DNA of 64,000 bases from Marmoricola endophyticus. GTDB taxonomy: Bacteria; Actinomycetota; Actinomycetes; Propionibacteriales; Nocardioidaceae. The stretch covers positions 3,051,217 through 3,115,216 of the forward strand of contig NZ_BMKQ01000001.1 of NCBI RefSeq assembly GCF_014644415.1, in the 5' to 3' direction. This document shows, piece by piece, positions 6,644-15,787 of this stretch; position 1 is the first letter of the stretch, and each line of letters opens with the position of its first letter. The notes beneath the pieces were generated by a model, which saw only the letters and a list, made by a program, of their open reading frames with translations, was not told the origin of the DNA and ran no database searches. A program made the translations under genes and the position numbers.

Positions 6644-8311
6644 TCAGGCGTCGAGGGTGTCCAGGTCGCCGGCGTCGACGATCCGGTACGCGTACCCCTG
6701 CTCGGCGAGGAAGCGCTGCCGGTTCTGGGCGAAGTCGGCGTCGACGGTGTCGCGAGACACGACTGCGTAGAACCGAGCGGTCCGTCCGTCGGCCTTCGGG
6801 CGCAGCAGGCGGCCCAGGCGCTGGGCCTCCTCCTGGCGTGAGCCGAACGAGCCCGAGACCTGGATCGCGACGGCCGCCTCGGGGAGGTCGACGGAGAAGT
6901 TGGCGACCTTGGAGACGACCAGCAGGTCGATCTCACCGGTGCGGAACGCGTCGAACAGGCGCTGCCGCTCCTTGACGCTGGTGTCGCCCTTGATGACGGG
7001 AGCGCCGAGGTGCTCGCCGAGCTCGTCGAGCTGCTCGATGTACTGCCCGATCACCAGCGTCGGCTCGCCACGGTGCCGCGCGACGAGGTCCTCGGCCACC
7101 CGGGACTTCGCCGACGTGCACGCCGCGAGGCGGTAGCGCTCGTCGGGCTCTGCGGTGGCGTACACCAGCCGCTCACCCTCGGGCAGCGTCACGCGCACCT
7201 CGACGCAGTCGGCCGGCGCGATGTAGCCCTGGGACTCGATGTCCTTCCACGGCGCGTCGAACCGCTTCGGGCCGATCAGGCTGAACACGTCGCCCTCGCG
7301 GCCGTCCTCGCGCACCAGGGTCGCGGTCAGGCCGATCCGGCGCCGGGCCTGCAGGTCGGCGGTCATCCGGAAGATCGGCGCCGGCAGCAGGTGCACCTCG
7401 TCGTACACGATCAGGCCCCAGTCGCGGGCGTCGAGCAGCTCCAGGTGCGGGTGGGCGCCCTTCCGCTTGAGCGTGAGGACCTGGTACGTCGCGATGGTGA
7501 CGGGCCGGATCTCCTTGCGGGCGCCGGAGTACTCGCCGATCTCGTCCTCGGTGAGGCTCGTGCGACGAACGAGCTCGTCCTTCCACTGCCGCGCGCTGAC
7601 GGTGTTGGTGACGAGGATGAGCGTCGTCGCCTGCGCGTGCGCCATCGCGGCCGCGCCGACGAGGGTCTTCCCCGCGCCGCAGGGTAGGACCACGACACCG
7701 GACCCGCCCTCCCAGAACGAGTCGGCCGCCTGCTGCTGGTAGTCGCGCAGCTCCCAGCCGGTCTGCTCCAGCGAGATCGCGTGCGCCTCGCCGTCCACGT
7801 ACCCGGCCCAGTCCTCCGCTGGCCAGCCGAGCTTGAGCAGCGCCTGCTTGAGATTGCCGCGCTGGCTCGGGTGCACGACGACCGCGCCCTCGACCTCGGG
7901 GACGTCGTCGTCCACACGCTCGCCGAGCATCCCGGCGACCTTCTTCGAGCGCAGCACCTCCTCCAGCACCGGCCGGTCGGTGCTGGAGAGGACCAGGCCG
8001 TGGGTCGGGTGCTTGTCCAGCTTCAGCCGGCCGTAGCGCGCCATCGTCTCGGCGACGTCGACGAGCAGCGCGTGCGGGACGGCGTACCGGCTGTGGTCGA
8101 GCAGCGCGTCGACCACCTGCTCGGCGTCGTGGCCGGCAGCGCGGGCGTTCCACAGGCCGAGCGGCGTCAGGCGGTACGTGTGCACGTGCTCCGGCGAGCG
8201 CTCGAGCTCCGCGAACGGCGCGATCGCCTTGCGCGCGTCGGCCGCGTCCGGGTGGTCGACCTCCAGCAGCAGCGTCTTGTCGGACTGGACGATGAGGGCT
8301 CCGTCAGGCAA
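6644..8311 (-). CDS. xpb: bacterial XPB-type DNA repair helicase
   Basis: 3'-5' superfamily 2 DNA helicase, homologue of the eukaryotic/archaeal TFIIH subunit XPB, presumed to act in nucleotide excision or transcription-linked repair. 555 residues: N-terminal helicase-associated domain (1-180), Walker A PCGAGKT at 210-216, DEVH at 304-307, motif III TATLVREDG near 329 including the XPB-specific RED residues, and motif VI QEEAQRLGRLLRP near the C terminus. The TTG start at 8311 is supported because MPDGALIVQSDKTLLLEVDH is the usual start of the actinobacterial family and no ATG or GTG fits. It begins 9 bp after msrA on the same strand, a likely two-gene operon. Confidence 0.93.
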   Translation of the reverse strand: MPDGALIVQSDKTLLLEVDHPDAADARKAIAPFAELERSPEHVHTYRLTPLGLWNARAAGHDAEQVVDALLDHSRYAVPHALLVDVAETMARYGRLKLDKHPTHGLVLSSTDRPVLEEVLRSKKVAGMLGERVDDDVPEVEGAVVVHPSQRGNLKQALLKLGWPAEDWAGYVDGEAHAISLEQTGWELRDYQQQAADSFWEGGSGVVVLPCGAGKTLVGAAAMAHAQATTLILVTNTVSARQWKDELVRRTSLTEDEIGEYSGARKEIRPVTIATYQVLTLKRKGAHPHLELLDARDWGLIVYDEVHLLPAPIFRMTADLQARRRIGLTATLVREDGREGDVFSLIGPKRFDAPWKDIESQGYIAPADCVEVRVTLPEGERLVYATAEPDERYRLAACTSAKSRVAEDLVARHRGEPTLVIGQYIEQLDELGEHLGAPVIKGDTSVKERQRLFDAFRTGEIDLLVVSKVANFSVDLPEAAVAIQVSGSFGSRQEEAQRLGRLLRPKADGRTARFYAVVSRDTVDADFAQNRQRFLAEQGYAYRIVDAGDLDTLDA

Positions 8312-8320
8312 TGCGAAGCC

Positions 8321-8974
8321 TCAGGACGCGCGCGGCACGCGCACGCCGGTGTTGGCGTGGCAGCGGTAGCCGAACGGGTTCTTGGCGAGGTACTGCTGGT
8401 GCACGTCCTCGGCGTAGTAGTACGGCGTCTCGCTCGCGGGCCGGATCTCGGTGGTGATGTCGCCGAGACGCTGCTCGGTCAGCACCTTCTGGTACCGCTC
8501 GGTGACCTCGCGGGCGACCTTCTCCTGCTGGGGCGTCTCGTAGTAGATCGCGGAGCGGTACTGCGAGCCCACGTCGTTGCCCTGGCGCATGCCCTGCGTC
8601 GGGTCGTGGACCTCGAAGAACGTCGCCACCAGCTCCTCGTAGGAGGTCTTCGTGGGGTCGAAGACGACGCGTACGGCCTCGGTGTGCCCGGTGCGCCCGG
8701 TGCAGACCTCCTCGTACGACGGGTGCGGCGTGATGCCGCCGGCGTACCCGACGGAGGTGGACCACACGCCCGGCTTCTGCCAGAAGATCTCCTCGGCGCC
8801 CCAGAAGCAGCCGAGCCCGAACAGCGCCACCTCGTAGCCGTCGGGGACCTCGTCGGTCACCACCGGCGCGTCCAGCACGACGTGCTTCTCGCGGAGGTTG
8901 AACCACGCGTCGGGTCGGCCCTTCAGGGCGTTCTCTGCGGTCGGCAGCTCGGACTTGGTACGGCTGAACAGCAC
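8321..8974 (-). CDS. msrA: peptide-methionine (S)-S-oxide reductase MsrA
   Basis: Repairs oxidised methionine: reduces methionine-S-sulfoxide in proteins with electrons from thioredoxin. 217 residues, the long MsrA form. The catalytic motif [11 protein letters not shown] (nucleophilic Cys near residue 54), GYAGG and YRSAIYY define the family. A C-terminal Cys in GYRCHANTG could act as resolving residue. GTG start at 8974 with TAGGAG upstream. It precedes xpb by 9 bp; pairing an oxidative-damage protein repair enzyme with a DNA repair helicase may reflect shared stress expression, which is inference. Confidence 0.95.
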   Translation of the reverse strand: MLFSRTKSELPTAENALKGRPDAWFNLREKHVVLDAPVVTDEVPDGYEVALFGLGCFWGAEEIFWQKPGVWSTSVGYAGGITPHPSYEEVCTGRTGHTEAVRVVFDPTKTSYEELVATFFEVHDPTQGMRQGNDVGSQYRSAIYYETPQQEKVAREVTERYQKVLTEQRLGDITTEIRPASETPYYYAEDVHQQYLAKNPFGYRCHANTGVRVPRAS

Positions 8975-9058
8975 GGGGGACTCCTATCGCTCGGTGTCAG
9001 CATGCCCAACGCGCACCCGCGCCGCATCCTTCCCGCGTGGCCGGTGCTCGGTGCCGGT

Positions 9059-9146
9059 GGTCTCGACGTCCTCCCTCGCTGCGCTCGGTCGGGCTCGACC
9101 ACCTCGGCTCAGCCGGCCCGCCGAGGTGATCGAGCCTGTCGAGACC
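9059..9146. repeat. dispersed repeat family A, copy 2 (inverted doublet)
   Basis: Two family A sequences head to head. Outer arms GGTCTCGAC (9059-9067) and GTCGAGACC (9138-9146) are perfectly complementary; inner arms at 9093-9108 and 9120-9135 match at 15 of 16 positions. The left half is nearly full length, the right half is shortened. It lies between the divergent starts of msrA and the 2H phosphoesterase gene, so it sits in their shared promoter region. Confidence 0.85.
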
Positions 9147-9179
9147 CGGCGACGTGGGCACCTGCGGTAGGAACGGGGC

Positions 9180-9677
9180 GTGTCCGCTCCGCGCATCCTC
9201 AGCCTCGCCGTGGACGAGGAGACCCAGGCACGCTGGGACGAGGTGCGCCGGGCGCACTTCCCCGCCGAGCGGCTGCTCGTCGGGGCGCACGTGACGCTGT
9301 TCCACGCGCTGCCGGCGGACCTGGAGGTGGAGGCCGCCCTCGCCTCCGCGACCGCGCGGCGACCGTTCGACGTCCGGGTCGCCGGCGTGAGGTCGCTCGG
9401 GCGAGGGGTCGCGTACGACCTGGAGTCCGAGGAACTGGCGACGCTGCACCGGGACCTGCAGCAGCGCTGGGAAGAGCGCCTCACGCGACAGGACCGTCAG
9501 CCGCTCCGGCCCCACGTCACGGTGCAGAACAAGGTCGACCCGACGGAGGCGAAGGCCACGCTCGCGCAGCTCCGCGAGGACTTCCGGGCGTACGACGTCA
9601 CCGCGCTCGGCCTGGACCTGTGGCGCTACGACGACGGCCCGTGGACCCATCTGCGCCGTTTCGAGCTCGGGTCCTAG
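9180..9677 (+). CDS. 2'-5' RNA ligase/2H phosphoesterase family protein
   Basis: 165 residues with the two H-x-T motifs that define the 2H superfamily: HVTLFHALP (near 38) and HVTVQNKV (near 111). Family members open cyclic 2',3'-phosphates or 2'-5' linkages in RNA and nucleotides; the physiological substrate in actinobacteria is not established. GTG start at 9180. The next gene, metB, begins 10 bp after its stop, so the two may be cotranscribed. Confidence 0.85.
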   Translation: MSAPRILSLAVDEETQARWDEVRRAHFPAERLLVGAHVTLFHALPADLEVEAALASATARRPFDVRVAGVRSLGRGVAYDLESEELATLHRDLQQRWEERLTRQDRQPLRPHVTVQNKVDPTEAKATLAQLREDFRAYDVTALGLDLWRYDDGPWTHLRRFELGS

Positions 9678-9687
9678 GTTGGTCCGC

Positions 9688-10857
9688 GTGAGCCCAGACA
9701 GCGAGCAGAGCACGACCTACGGCTTCGAGACCCGCGCCATCCACGCCGGCTACGAGCCCGACCCGACGACCGGTGCCGTGATCCCGCCGATCTACGCGAC
9801 GAGCACCTACAAGCAGGACGGCGTCGGCGGGCTGCGTGGCGGCTACGAGTACTCCCGCTCCGGCAACCCCACGCGCACGGCGCTCGAGGGTGCACTCGCC
9901 GCGGTCGAGGGGGGTACGCACGCGTTCGCGTTCGCCAGCGGGCTGGCCGCCGAGGACACCCTGCTGCGCGCACTGACCGACCCCGGGCAGCACCTGGTGC
10001 TGCCCGACGACGCGTACGGCGGGACCTTCCGCCTGGTCGACCAGGTCGCCCGGCGGTGGGGGCTGGAGTACACCCCCGCACCGCTCGACGACGTCGGGGC
10101 CGTGCGTGCCGCGGTCCGGCCCGGGCAGACGCGGGTCGTCTGGGTGGAGACGCCGACGAACCCGCTGCTCACCATCGCCGACATCGAGGCGCTGGCCGGT
10201 GTCGCGCACGAGGCAGGTGCGTTGCTGGTCGTGGACAACACGTTCGCGTCGCCGTACCTCCAGCAGCCGCTGGCACTGGGGGCCGACGTCGTCGTCCACT
10301 CGACGACGAAGTACGTCGGCGGCCACTCCGACGTCGTCGGCGGAGCGCTGGTCACCGGCGACGACGTCCTCGCCGAGCGGATCGGCTTCCACCAGAACGC
10401 GATGGGCGCGGTCGCCGGCCCGTTCGACGCCTGGCTCACCCTGCGCGGCCTGAAGACGCTCGGACCGCGCATGGACCGCCACTGCGACAACGCCGAGCGG
10501 GTCGTCGAGTTCCTGCTGAGCCACGCCGCGGTCAGCCACGTCTCCTACCCCGGGCTGGCCGACCACCCCGGGCACGACGTCGCCGCCCGGCAGATGAAGC
10601 GCTTCGGCGGGATGGTCTCCTTCCGCGTCGCCGCCGGCCAGCAGGCCGCGCTGGAGGTGTGCCGTCGCACGGAGGTGTTCACGCTCGGGGAGTCCCTCGG
10701 CGGGGTCGAGTCCCTGATCGAGCACCCGGGTCTGATGACGCACGCCTCCGTCGCCGGCACCGACCTCGAGGTGCCTGCGGACCTGGTCCGGCTCTCGGTC
10801 GGCATCGAGACCGCGGAGGACCTGCTCGCCGACCTCGACCGGGCCCTGTCGGTGTGA
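9688..10857 (+). CDS. metB: cystathionine gamma-synthase (PLP enzyme of the Cys/Met metabolism family)
   Basis: Joins an activated homoserine ester with cysteine to give cystathionine in methionine synthesis; some relatives run the reverse or use sulfide. 389 residues. YEYSRSGNPTR near the N terminus, the PLP-phosphate and tyrosine region (DDAYGGTFRL), and the PLP lysine in VVHSTTKYVGGHSDVVGG are all present. The GTG at 9688 fits the usual start better than the TTG at 9679. It occupies the place of M. tuberculosis metB (Rv1079), next to greA, although two genes (AI-2E family protein, ilvA) are inserted between them here. Homologues cannot be told apart from cystathionine gamma-lyase by sequence alone. 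Confidence 0.93.
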   Translation: MSPDSEQSTTYGFETRAIHAGYEPDPTTGAVIPPIYATSTYKQDGVGGLRGGYEYSRSGNPTRTALEGALAAVEGGTHAFAFASGLAAEDTLLRALTDPGQHLVLPDDAYGGTFRLVDQVARRWGLEYTPAPLDDVGAVRAAVRPGQTRVVWVETPTNPLLTIADIEALAGVAHEAGALLVVDNTFASPYLQQPLALGADVVVHSTTKYVGGHSDVVGGALVTGDDVLAERIGFHQNAMGAVAGPFDAWLTLRGLKTLGPRMDRHCDNAERVVEFLLSHAAVSHVSYPGLADHPGHDVAARQMKRFGGMVSFRVAAGQQAALEVCRRTEVFTLGESLGGVESLIEHPGLMTHASVAGTDLEVPADLVRLSVGIETAEDLLADLDRALSV

Positions 10858-10872
10858 TCTAGCCTTCTGGTC

Positions 10873-12063
10873 GTGGGGGAGACGAAGCGTTACCGCGGGC
10901 CGCGACTACCACGACGCCGTCCCGTCGTGGAGGCAGCCGCCGGGCCCGGTGACGACCCGCTCGTCCCGCGCGGCGTCGAGGTCGCTGCCGCCTGGTCGTG
11001 GCGGCTGCTGGTCATCGGTGCCGCACTGCTCGCCCTGCTCTTCCTGATCCACTACTTCGCGGTGGTCACCTACCCGCTCATCGTCTCGCTGCTCGCCGCC
11101 GCGCTGCTCGGGCCGGCCGTACGCCGCCTCGACCGGCTGGGCGTGCCGCACAAGCTGTCGGCGCTGCTGGTCGTGGTGCTCGGGCTGGGCGCGATCGCCC
11201 TGCTGCTGGTCTTCGTGGTCAGTCAGATCCTCAACGGTGCCGAGGACCTGTCGACCCAGGTGGTCGACGCCCTGGACCAGGTCAGGACCTGGCTGCGCGA
11301 CGGGCCGCTGGGGATCAGCGACGCCGATCTGCAGAGCGCGCTGTCGAGCCTGCAGGAGTCGGTCTCCGACACCGGCGGGCGCTTCGTCGGCTACGCCACG
11401 GAGTTCGGCACGGCGGTCGGGCACGTCGTGGCCGGCGCGTTCATCGTGCTGTTCGCGACGTACTTCTTCCTCGCCGACGGCCGGCTGATCTGGGCCTGGC
11501 TGGTCCGGATCTTCCCCCGGGTCTCCCGCGACCGAATCGACTCCTCGGGCCGGGTGGCCTGGAAGTCCCTGACCCAGTTCGTCCGGGCCACCGTCCTGGT
11601 CGCGGCGGTGGACGCGATCGGCATCGTCGTCGTGGCGCTGATCCTCAAGGTGCCGTTCGTCGTCGCGATCGGCGTCCTGGTCTTTCTCGGCGCGTTCGTC
11701 CCGCTCGTCGGTGCCACGGTCTCCGGCTCCGTCGCGGTGCTCGTCGCCTTGATCGCGCAGGGCCCGTTCGTGGCCCTGCTGATGCTGGCCGGGGTGGTGG
11801 TGGTCCAGCAGATCGAGGCGCACGTGCTGCAGCCGTTCGTCATGGGCCGGCTGGTCTCCGTGCACCCGCTCGGCGTCATCGTCGCGATCGGTACGGGTGT
11901 CCTGCTGGCCGGCGTCGCCGGCGCGCTCGTGGCCGTCCCGTTCGCCGCCGCGCTGAACGCGGTCGTCCAGCACCTCGCCGCGATGACGGAGCCCGGCGAG
12001 GACCCGCGCGCCGCCGCGGCACGAGATCCGGGCACCCCGGACCAGGCCCAGGGCACCGCCTAG
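10873..12063 (+). CDS. AI-2E family membrane transporter (TqsA/YdiK type)
   Basis: 396 residues, about eight predicted membrane helices, with a characteristic soluble stretch between helices 3 and 4 (residues 115-170). The family signature lies in the second half: VPLVGATVSGSVAVLVAL followed by QQIEAHVLQPFVMGRLVSVHPLGV. Members export small molecules or ions; the autoinducer-2 name comes from E. coli TqsA and does not imply quorum sensing here. Charged N-terminal leader (KRYRGPRLPRRRP) and a disordered C-terminal tail rich in Ala, Pro and Asp. GTG start 15 bp after metB; ilvA follows after 9 bp, so metB to ilvA may be one transcript. Confidence 0.88.
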   Translation: MGETKRYRGPRLPRRRPVVEAAAGPGDDPLVPRGVEVAAAWSWRLLVIGAALLALLFLIHYFAVVTYPLIVSLLAAALLGPAVRRLDRLGVPHKLSALLVVVLGLGAIALLLVFVVSQILNGAEDLSTQVVDALDQVRTWLRDGPLGISDADLQSALSSLQESVSDTGGRFVGYATEFGTAVGHVVAGAFIVLFATYFFLADGRLIWAWLVRIFPRVSRDRIDSSGRVAWKSLTQFVRATVLVAAVDAIGIVVVALILKVPFVVAIGVLVFLGAFVPLVGATVSGSVAVLVALIAQGPFVALLMLAGVVVVQQIEAHVLQPFVMGRLVSVHPLGVIVAIGTGVLLAGVAGALVAVPFAAALNAVVQHLAAMTEPGEDPRAAAARDPGTPDQAQGTA

Positions 12064-12072
12064 GGTCGAGCC

Positions 12073-13296
12073 ATGCCCGACCGCGTCACCCTCGCCGACG
12101 TCCGCGCCGCCCGCGACCTGCTCGACGGGGTCGCGGTCCGCACCCCGATGCAGTCCTCGCGCTGGCTCTCGAGCCTGGTCGGCGGGCCGGTCCACCTCAA
12201 GGCGGAGAACCTGCAGCGCACCGGCTCGTTCAAGATCCGTGGGGCGTACGTCCGCATGTCCGAGCTGAGCGAGGAGGAGCGGGCCCGCGGTGTCGTCGCC
12301 GCCTCCGCCGGCAACCACGCCCAGGGCGTCGCGCTGGCGGCGCAGCTGCTCGGGATCAAGGCGCGCGTCTACATGCCCGAGGGGGCGCCGATCCCGAAGC
12401 TCAACGCGACCCGGGGCTACGGCGCGGAGGTGGTCTTCCACGGCAGCTACCTGCACGAGGCGCTGACCGAGGCGATCGCGTACGCCGAGCGCACCGGCGC
12501 GGTACTGATCCATCCGTACGACCACCCCGCGGTCGTCGCGGGACAGGGCACCGCCGGTCTCGAGATCCTCGAGCAGGCCCCCGAGGCCCGGACCATCCTG
12601 GTCTCGCTCGGCGGGGGCGGCTACGCCGCCGGCGTCGCGCTGGCGGTCAAGGAGCAGTGCCGCGAGGAGGGCCGCCCCGAGCCGAGGGTCGTCGCGGTCC
12701 AGGCCGAGCAGGCGGCGGCGTACCCGGCCTCGCTCGCCGCCGGCCACCCCGTACCCCTCACCGAGATGCACACGATGGCCGACGGGATCGCGGTCGGGAC
12801 GCCGGGGGAGGTCCCGTTCGCCGCGATCGAGGAGTATGTCGACGAGGTCGTGACCGTCTCCGAGGAGTCGATGTCGCGGGCGATGGTGCTGCTGCTGGAG
12901 CGGGCCAAGCTGGTCGTGGAGCCGGCGGGCGCCGCCGCCGTCGCCGCCGTCCTGGACGACCCGACGCGCTGGGAGACCCCGGCGGTCGCGATCCTCTCCG
13001 GCGGCAACGTCGACCCGCTGCTGATGGGCAAGCTGATCCGGCACGGCATGGCGGCGGCCGGACGCTACCTGCAGCTCCACGTGCTGATCCCGGACGTCCC
13101 CGGCGGCCTGGCCGAGCTGCTCCGACGGCTCGCCGAGGCGGGCGCCAACGTCATGGACGTCGCGCACGAGCGGGTCTCGATGCAGCTGCACCTCGACGAG
13201 GTCGCCGTACGCCTGCAGCTGGAGACGCGCGGCGCCGAGCACGCAGAAGCCCTGGTCGCGCGGCTGCGCGACCAGGGCTACGCGGTGAGCGAGTAG
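12073..13296 (+). CDS. ilvA: threonine ammonia-lyase with C-terminal ACT domain
   Basis: PLP-dependent deamination of threonine to 2-oxobutanoate, the entry to isoleucine synthesis. 407 residues. The PLP lysine is in TGSFKIRGAY (Lys54); SAGNHAQGVA near 77 and the glycine loop SLGGGGYAAG near 179 bind the cofactor phosphate. Residues from about 330 form a single ACT domain (VLIPDVPGGLAELLRRLAEAG), a feedback site. One ACT copy and this length fit the shorter class of these enzymes; a catabolic role is possible. The stop lies 4 bp from the stop of convergent greA. Confidence 0.92.
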   Translation: MPDRVTLADVRAARDLLDGVAVRTPMQSSRWLSSLVGGPVHLKAENLQRTGSFKIRGAYVRMSELSEEERARGVVAASAGNHAQGVALAAQLLGIKARVYMPEGAPIPKLNATRGYGAEVVFHGSYLHEALTEAIAYAERTGAVLIHPYDHPAVVAGQGTAGLEILEQAPEARTILVSLGGGGYAAGVALAVKEQCREEGRPEPRVVAVQAEQAAAYPASLAAGHPVPLTEMHTMADGIAVGTPGEVPFAAIEEYVDEVVTVSEESMSRAMVLLLERAKLVVEPAGAAAVAAVLDDPTRWETPAVAILSGGNVDPLLMGKLIRHGMAAAGRYLQLHVLIPDVPGGLAELLRRLAEAGANVMDVAHERVSMQLHLDEVAVRLQLETRGAEHAEALVARLRDQGYAVSE

Positions 13297-13300
13297 GCGC

Positions 13301-13795
13301 TCAGCCGGAGTACGGCTCGGCGTCCTGGATCTCGACCTCGATGTCCTTGCCGTTGGGCGCGGTGTAGGAGACCGTCTGCCCCTTCTTCGCGCCGATCAGG
13401 GCCGAGCCGAGCGGCGACTGAGGGCTGATCACCTGGATGTCCTCGCCGGTCATCATCTCCCGCGCGCCGAGCAGGCACGTGTCGGGATCCATCGTCCCGA
13501 GCCGGTAGGTGACCTTGTAGCCGGGGCTGATCGTGCCGTCGTCGGTGACCTCGCCGACCTCCGCGCGGTCCAGCATCTGCTCCAGCTGCGCGATCCTGCC
13601 GTCCAGGCTGGACAGGGCCTCGCGCGCGGCGTGGTAGCCGCTGTTCTCCTTCAGGTCGCCCTCGTCGCGGGCGGCACTGATCCGGTCGACGATCTCGGCG
13701 CGGGCCGGGCCGCGCAGCTCCTCGAGCTCGGCCTTCTTCTTGGCCAGGGCGTCCTCGGTGAGCCAGATCGTCTCGCGCTCGTCGGACTGAGTCAT
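13301..13795 (-). CDS. greA: transcription elongation factor GreA
   Basis: Rescues backtracked RNA polymerase by stimulating transcript cleavage through the secondary channel. 164 residues: N-terminal coiled coil (residues about 10-80) with the tip acidic motif in AARDEGDLKENSGYHAAREAL, then the FKBP-like C-terminal domain (VTYRLG...SPLGSALIGAKKGQTVSY). Start at the ATG at 13795, which has AGGAG 8 bp upstream; the open frame continues upstream but without resemblance to GreA. It corresponds in position and orientation to M. tuberculosis Rv1080c. Confidence 0.96.
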   Translation of the reverse strand: MTQSDERETIWLTEDALAKKKAELEELRGPARAEIVDRISAARDEGDLKENSGYHAAREALSSLDGRIAQLEQMLDRAEVGEVTDDGTISPGYKVTYRLGTMDPDTCLLGAREMMTGEDIQVISPQSPLGSALIGAKKGQTVSYTAPNGKDIEVEIQDAEPYSG

Positions 13796-13993
13796 GGGGG
13801 ATCTCCTGGTGTGCTGATCGGTGAGCGGCCCCTGGTGGGTCGCCTGCGGGTGCGAGAGAGCCCCGCTCGCGTGGTTCGGGTGGTCCTGCACGTCGGTCGG
13901 GGACCGACGCCGACCCGGTGCCGGGCGGGGCAAGTGCTCCACCATAGCCGCCGACGCGGCTGCGTTCACCTCGAACGAGCCGGTGCCGCGTCG

Positions 13994-14401
13994 TCAGTCG
14001 CTGCTGCAGCGGGCGACCTCGACCGTGGTCGCGGCCCGCTCGGTGCGGACGTCGACGTACCGCTGCGAGGTGCCCGAGAGGCCCTTCACCGGCACGGACT
14101 GCTCGCCCACGATGGAGTGGTCCTCCGCGCTCGCGCGCAGCAGGCAGGTGCCCGTCGTGGACGTGTCGGCGACCCGCAGCGCGAGCGTCGTACGCACCTG
14201 GTGCGGCCCGCGGACCTCGAAGCCGACGATGTCGGCGTCGATCGACTCTGAGGAATGGAACCACGCGGCCCAGGCGAGCCAGCCCAGGGCGACGACAGCG
14301 ACGATCACGACCACCACCAGGGTGACCAGCCGCGCGACCGGCCGGTGGGTGCCGTAGCGCGCGGCGAGGAGCTCCGCGCGCTCCTGGTCGTCGATCGTCA
14401 C
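13994..14401 (-). CDS. DUF4307 membrane-anchored protein
   Basis: 135 residues with a cytosolic N terminus (DDQERAELLAARYG), one membrane helix at about 24-47 (VTLVVVVIVAVVALGWLAWAAWF) and an extracytoplasmic beta-rich domain with two cysteines (TCLLRA near 100, ARCSS near 131) that could form a disulfide. The sequence and position, between greA and mca and opposite mca, match M. tuberculosis Rv1081c (DUF4307). Function unknown. The 83-bp gap to the divergent mca start should hold both promoters. Confidence 0.85.
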   Translation of the reverse strand: MTIDDQERAELLAARYGTHRPVARLVTLVVVVIVAVVALGWLAWAAWFHSSESIDADIVGFEVRGPHQVRTTLALRVADTSTTGTCLLRASAEDHSIVGEQSVPVKGLSGTSQRYVDVRTERAATTVEVARCSSD

Positions 14402-14484
14402 GGACCCAGGCTACGGACCGAGGGTGGGTGACGGGCGGCGCACCCTAGGCGAGCGGCCTGTCGCGGCCTTCCTACGATGGGGCC

Positions 14485-15390
14485 ATGGCTGGAGTGGTGG
14501 AGCCCTCTGCGGTGGGTCTGAGGCTGATGCACGTGCACGCACACCCCGACGACGAGTCGAGCAAGGGCGCGGCGAGCACGGCGATGTACGTCGCCCAGGG
14601 CGCCGACGTCCACGTCGTCACCTGCACGGGTGGCGAGCGCGGCTCGATCCTCAACCCCAACATGGACCGGCCGGACGTGCTCGAGAACATGACCGAGATC
14701 CGCCGCCGTGAGATGGAGGCCGCGCGCGACATCCTCGGCGTCACCCAGGAGTGGCTGGGGTTCGTCGACTCCGGCTGGCCCGAGGGTGACCCGAAGCCGC
14801 CGCTGCCCGAGGGCTGCTTCGGGCTCGTGCCCACCGAGGAGGCGGCGGTGCCGCTGGCACGGCTGATCCGCGGCATCCGGCCGCACGTGCTCACGACGTA
14901 CGACGAGAACGGCGGCTACCCGCACCCCGACCACATCGCCTGCCACCTGGTGTCGATGGCGGCGTACCGGATGGCGAGCGACCCGGACGCCGACCTCGGT
15001 GACGAGCCGGGTGAGCCGTGGCAGGTGCTGAAGGTGTACTACCAGCACGGCTTCAACCGCCCCCGGACGCAGGCCATCCACGACAAGATGACCGAGCTCG
15101 GTCTGGAGTCACCGTGGGCCGAGCGGCTCAAGGAGTGGAAGCCCGACCCGGAGCACGACAAGCGGATCACGACGAAGGTGCCCTGCGGGGAGTACTTCGG
15201 CGTCCGCGACCAGGCGCTGATCGCGCACGCGACGCAGATCGACCCCGACGGCCACTTCTTCAAGGTGCCGCTGGAGGTGCAGCGGGAGGTCTGGCCGTAC
15301 GAGGACTTCGAGCTCGTCGAGTCGCAGGTCGAGACCACCCTGCCGGAGGACGACCTGTTCGCCGGGCTCCGCGACCGGGTGACCGGCTGA
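14485..15390 (+). CDS. mca: mycothiol S-conjugate amidase
   Basis: Zinc amidase that cuts mycothiol conjugates of electrophiles and antibiotics, releasing a mercapturic acid for export and regenerating GlcN-Ins. 301 residues of the LmbE/PIG-L deacetylase fold. Zinc ligands are visible in HAHPDDESSKG (residues 14-24) and YPHPDHIACH near 149. The C-terminal half (YYQHGFNRPRTQAIHDK, ATQIDPDGHFFKVP) is typical of Mca rather than the shorter deacetylase MshB. Presence of mca implies that the organism makes mycothiol. Same relative position as Rv1082. Confidence 0.95.
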   Translation: MAGVVEPSAVGLRLMHVHAHPDDESSKGAASTAMYVAQGADVHVVTCTGGERGSILNPNMDRPDVLENMTEIRRREMEAARDILGVTQEWLGFVDSGWPEGDPKPPLPEGCFGLVPTEEAAVPLARLIRGIRPHVLTTYDENGGYPHPDHIACHLVSMAAYRMASDPDADLGDEPGEPWQVLKVYYQHGFNRPRTQAIHDKMTELGLESPWAERLKEWKPDPEHDKRITTKVPCGEYFGVRDQALIAHATQIDPDGHFFKVPLEVQREVWPYEDFELVESQVETTLPEDDLFAGLRDRVTG

Positions 15391-15423
15391 CCGCTCCTCC
15401 GCGCCGCGGCGCACAATGGAGGG

Positions 15424-15681
15424 ATGCACAGCATCCTGGTCGCACTCGCACCGCTCGCCGCCGACCCGACGCCCAAGGACGACGACGTCGTCGCCGGCTG
15501 GGGCGGCTTCGCGGTGTTCATCGGGCTGTGCGTCGCGGTCGCACTGATCGGCTACTTCCTGGTGCGCTCGCTCAAGACGGCGCGGAAGAACCTGTACGTC
15601 GAGCCCGAGGAGCCGGTCGAGGGTCACCCCGAGATGTCCCCCGAGGCGCGCCGCGACGCGGAGCGCTCGGGGGAGATGTAG
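15424..15681 (+). CDS. small single-span membrane protein, Rv1083-like
   Basis: 85 residues: about 24 N-terminal residues, one membrane helix at about 26-47 (GWGGFAVFIGLCVAVALIGYFLV), then a charged C-terminal tail (TARKNLYVEPEEPVEGHPEMSPEARRDAERSGEM). ATG at 15424 preceded by AATGGAGGG. It lies directly after mca, as does Rv1083 in M. tuberculosis. Function unknown; the conserved linkage to mca suggests a role in thiol metabolism or only a shared transcript. Confidence 0.75.
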   Translation: MHSILVALAPLAADPTPKDDDVVAGWGGFAVFIGLCVAVALIGYFLVRSLKTARKNLYVEPEEPVEGHPEMSPEARRDAERSGEM

Positions 15682-15694
15682 CCAGGTAGCCACG

Positions 15695-15767
15695 TGGTCG
15701 AGCCCGACCGGCGTGACGACAGGTGGTCGAGCCTGACCGAGCGCTAGCGAGGGAGGACGTCGAGACC
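15695..15767 (+). repeat. dispersed repeat family A, copy 3 (partial plus full copy)
   Basis: A partial copy (GTGGTCGAGCCCGACCGG, 15695-15712) precedes a full copy at 15722-15767 that starts GGTGGTCGAGCCTGACCGAG, contains GCGCTAGCGAGGGAGGAC and ends GTCGAGACC. It lies between convergent gene ends, a usual place for such elements. Confidence 0.88.
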
Positions 15768-15787
15768 TGGTGAGGGGCCCGACGACC

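Noticed and set aside
7781-9691. Long rightward open frame opposite xpb and msrA
   Set aside because: Shadow of xpb and msrA, both of which have complete catalytic motifs.
10873-12063. Quorum sensing role implied by the AI-2E name
   Set aside because: The family name derives from one E. coli member; no luxS or AI-2 gene is in the window.
10906-13242. Very long leftward open frame opposite the AI-2E and ilvA genes
   Set aside because: Its composition (Asp, Gln, Arg, His-rich) is the antisense shadow of GC-rich genes with clear family motifs on the other strand.
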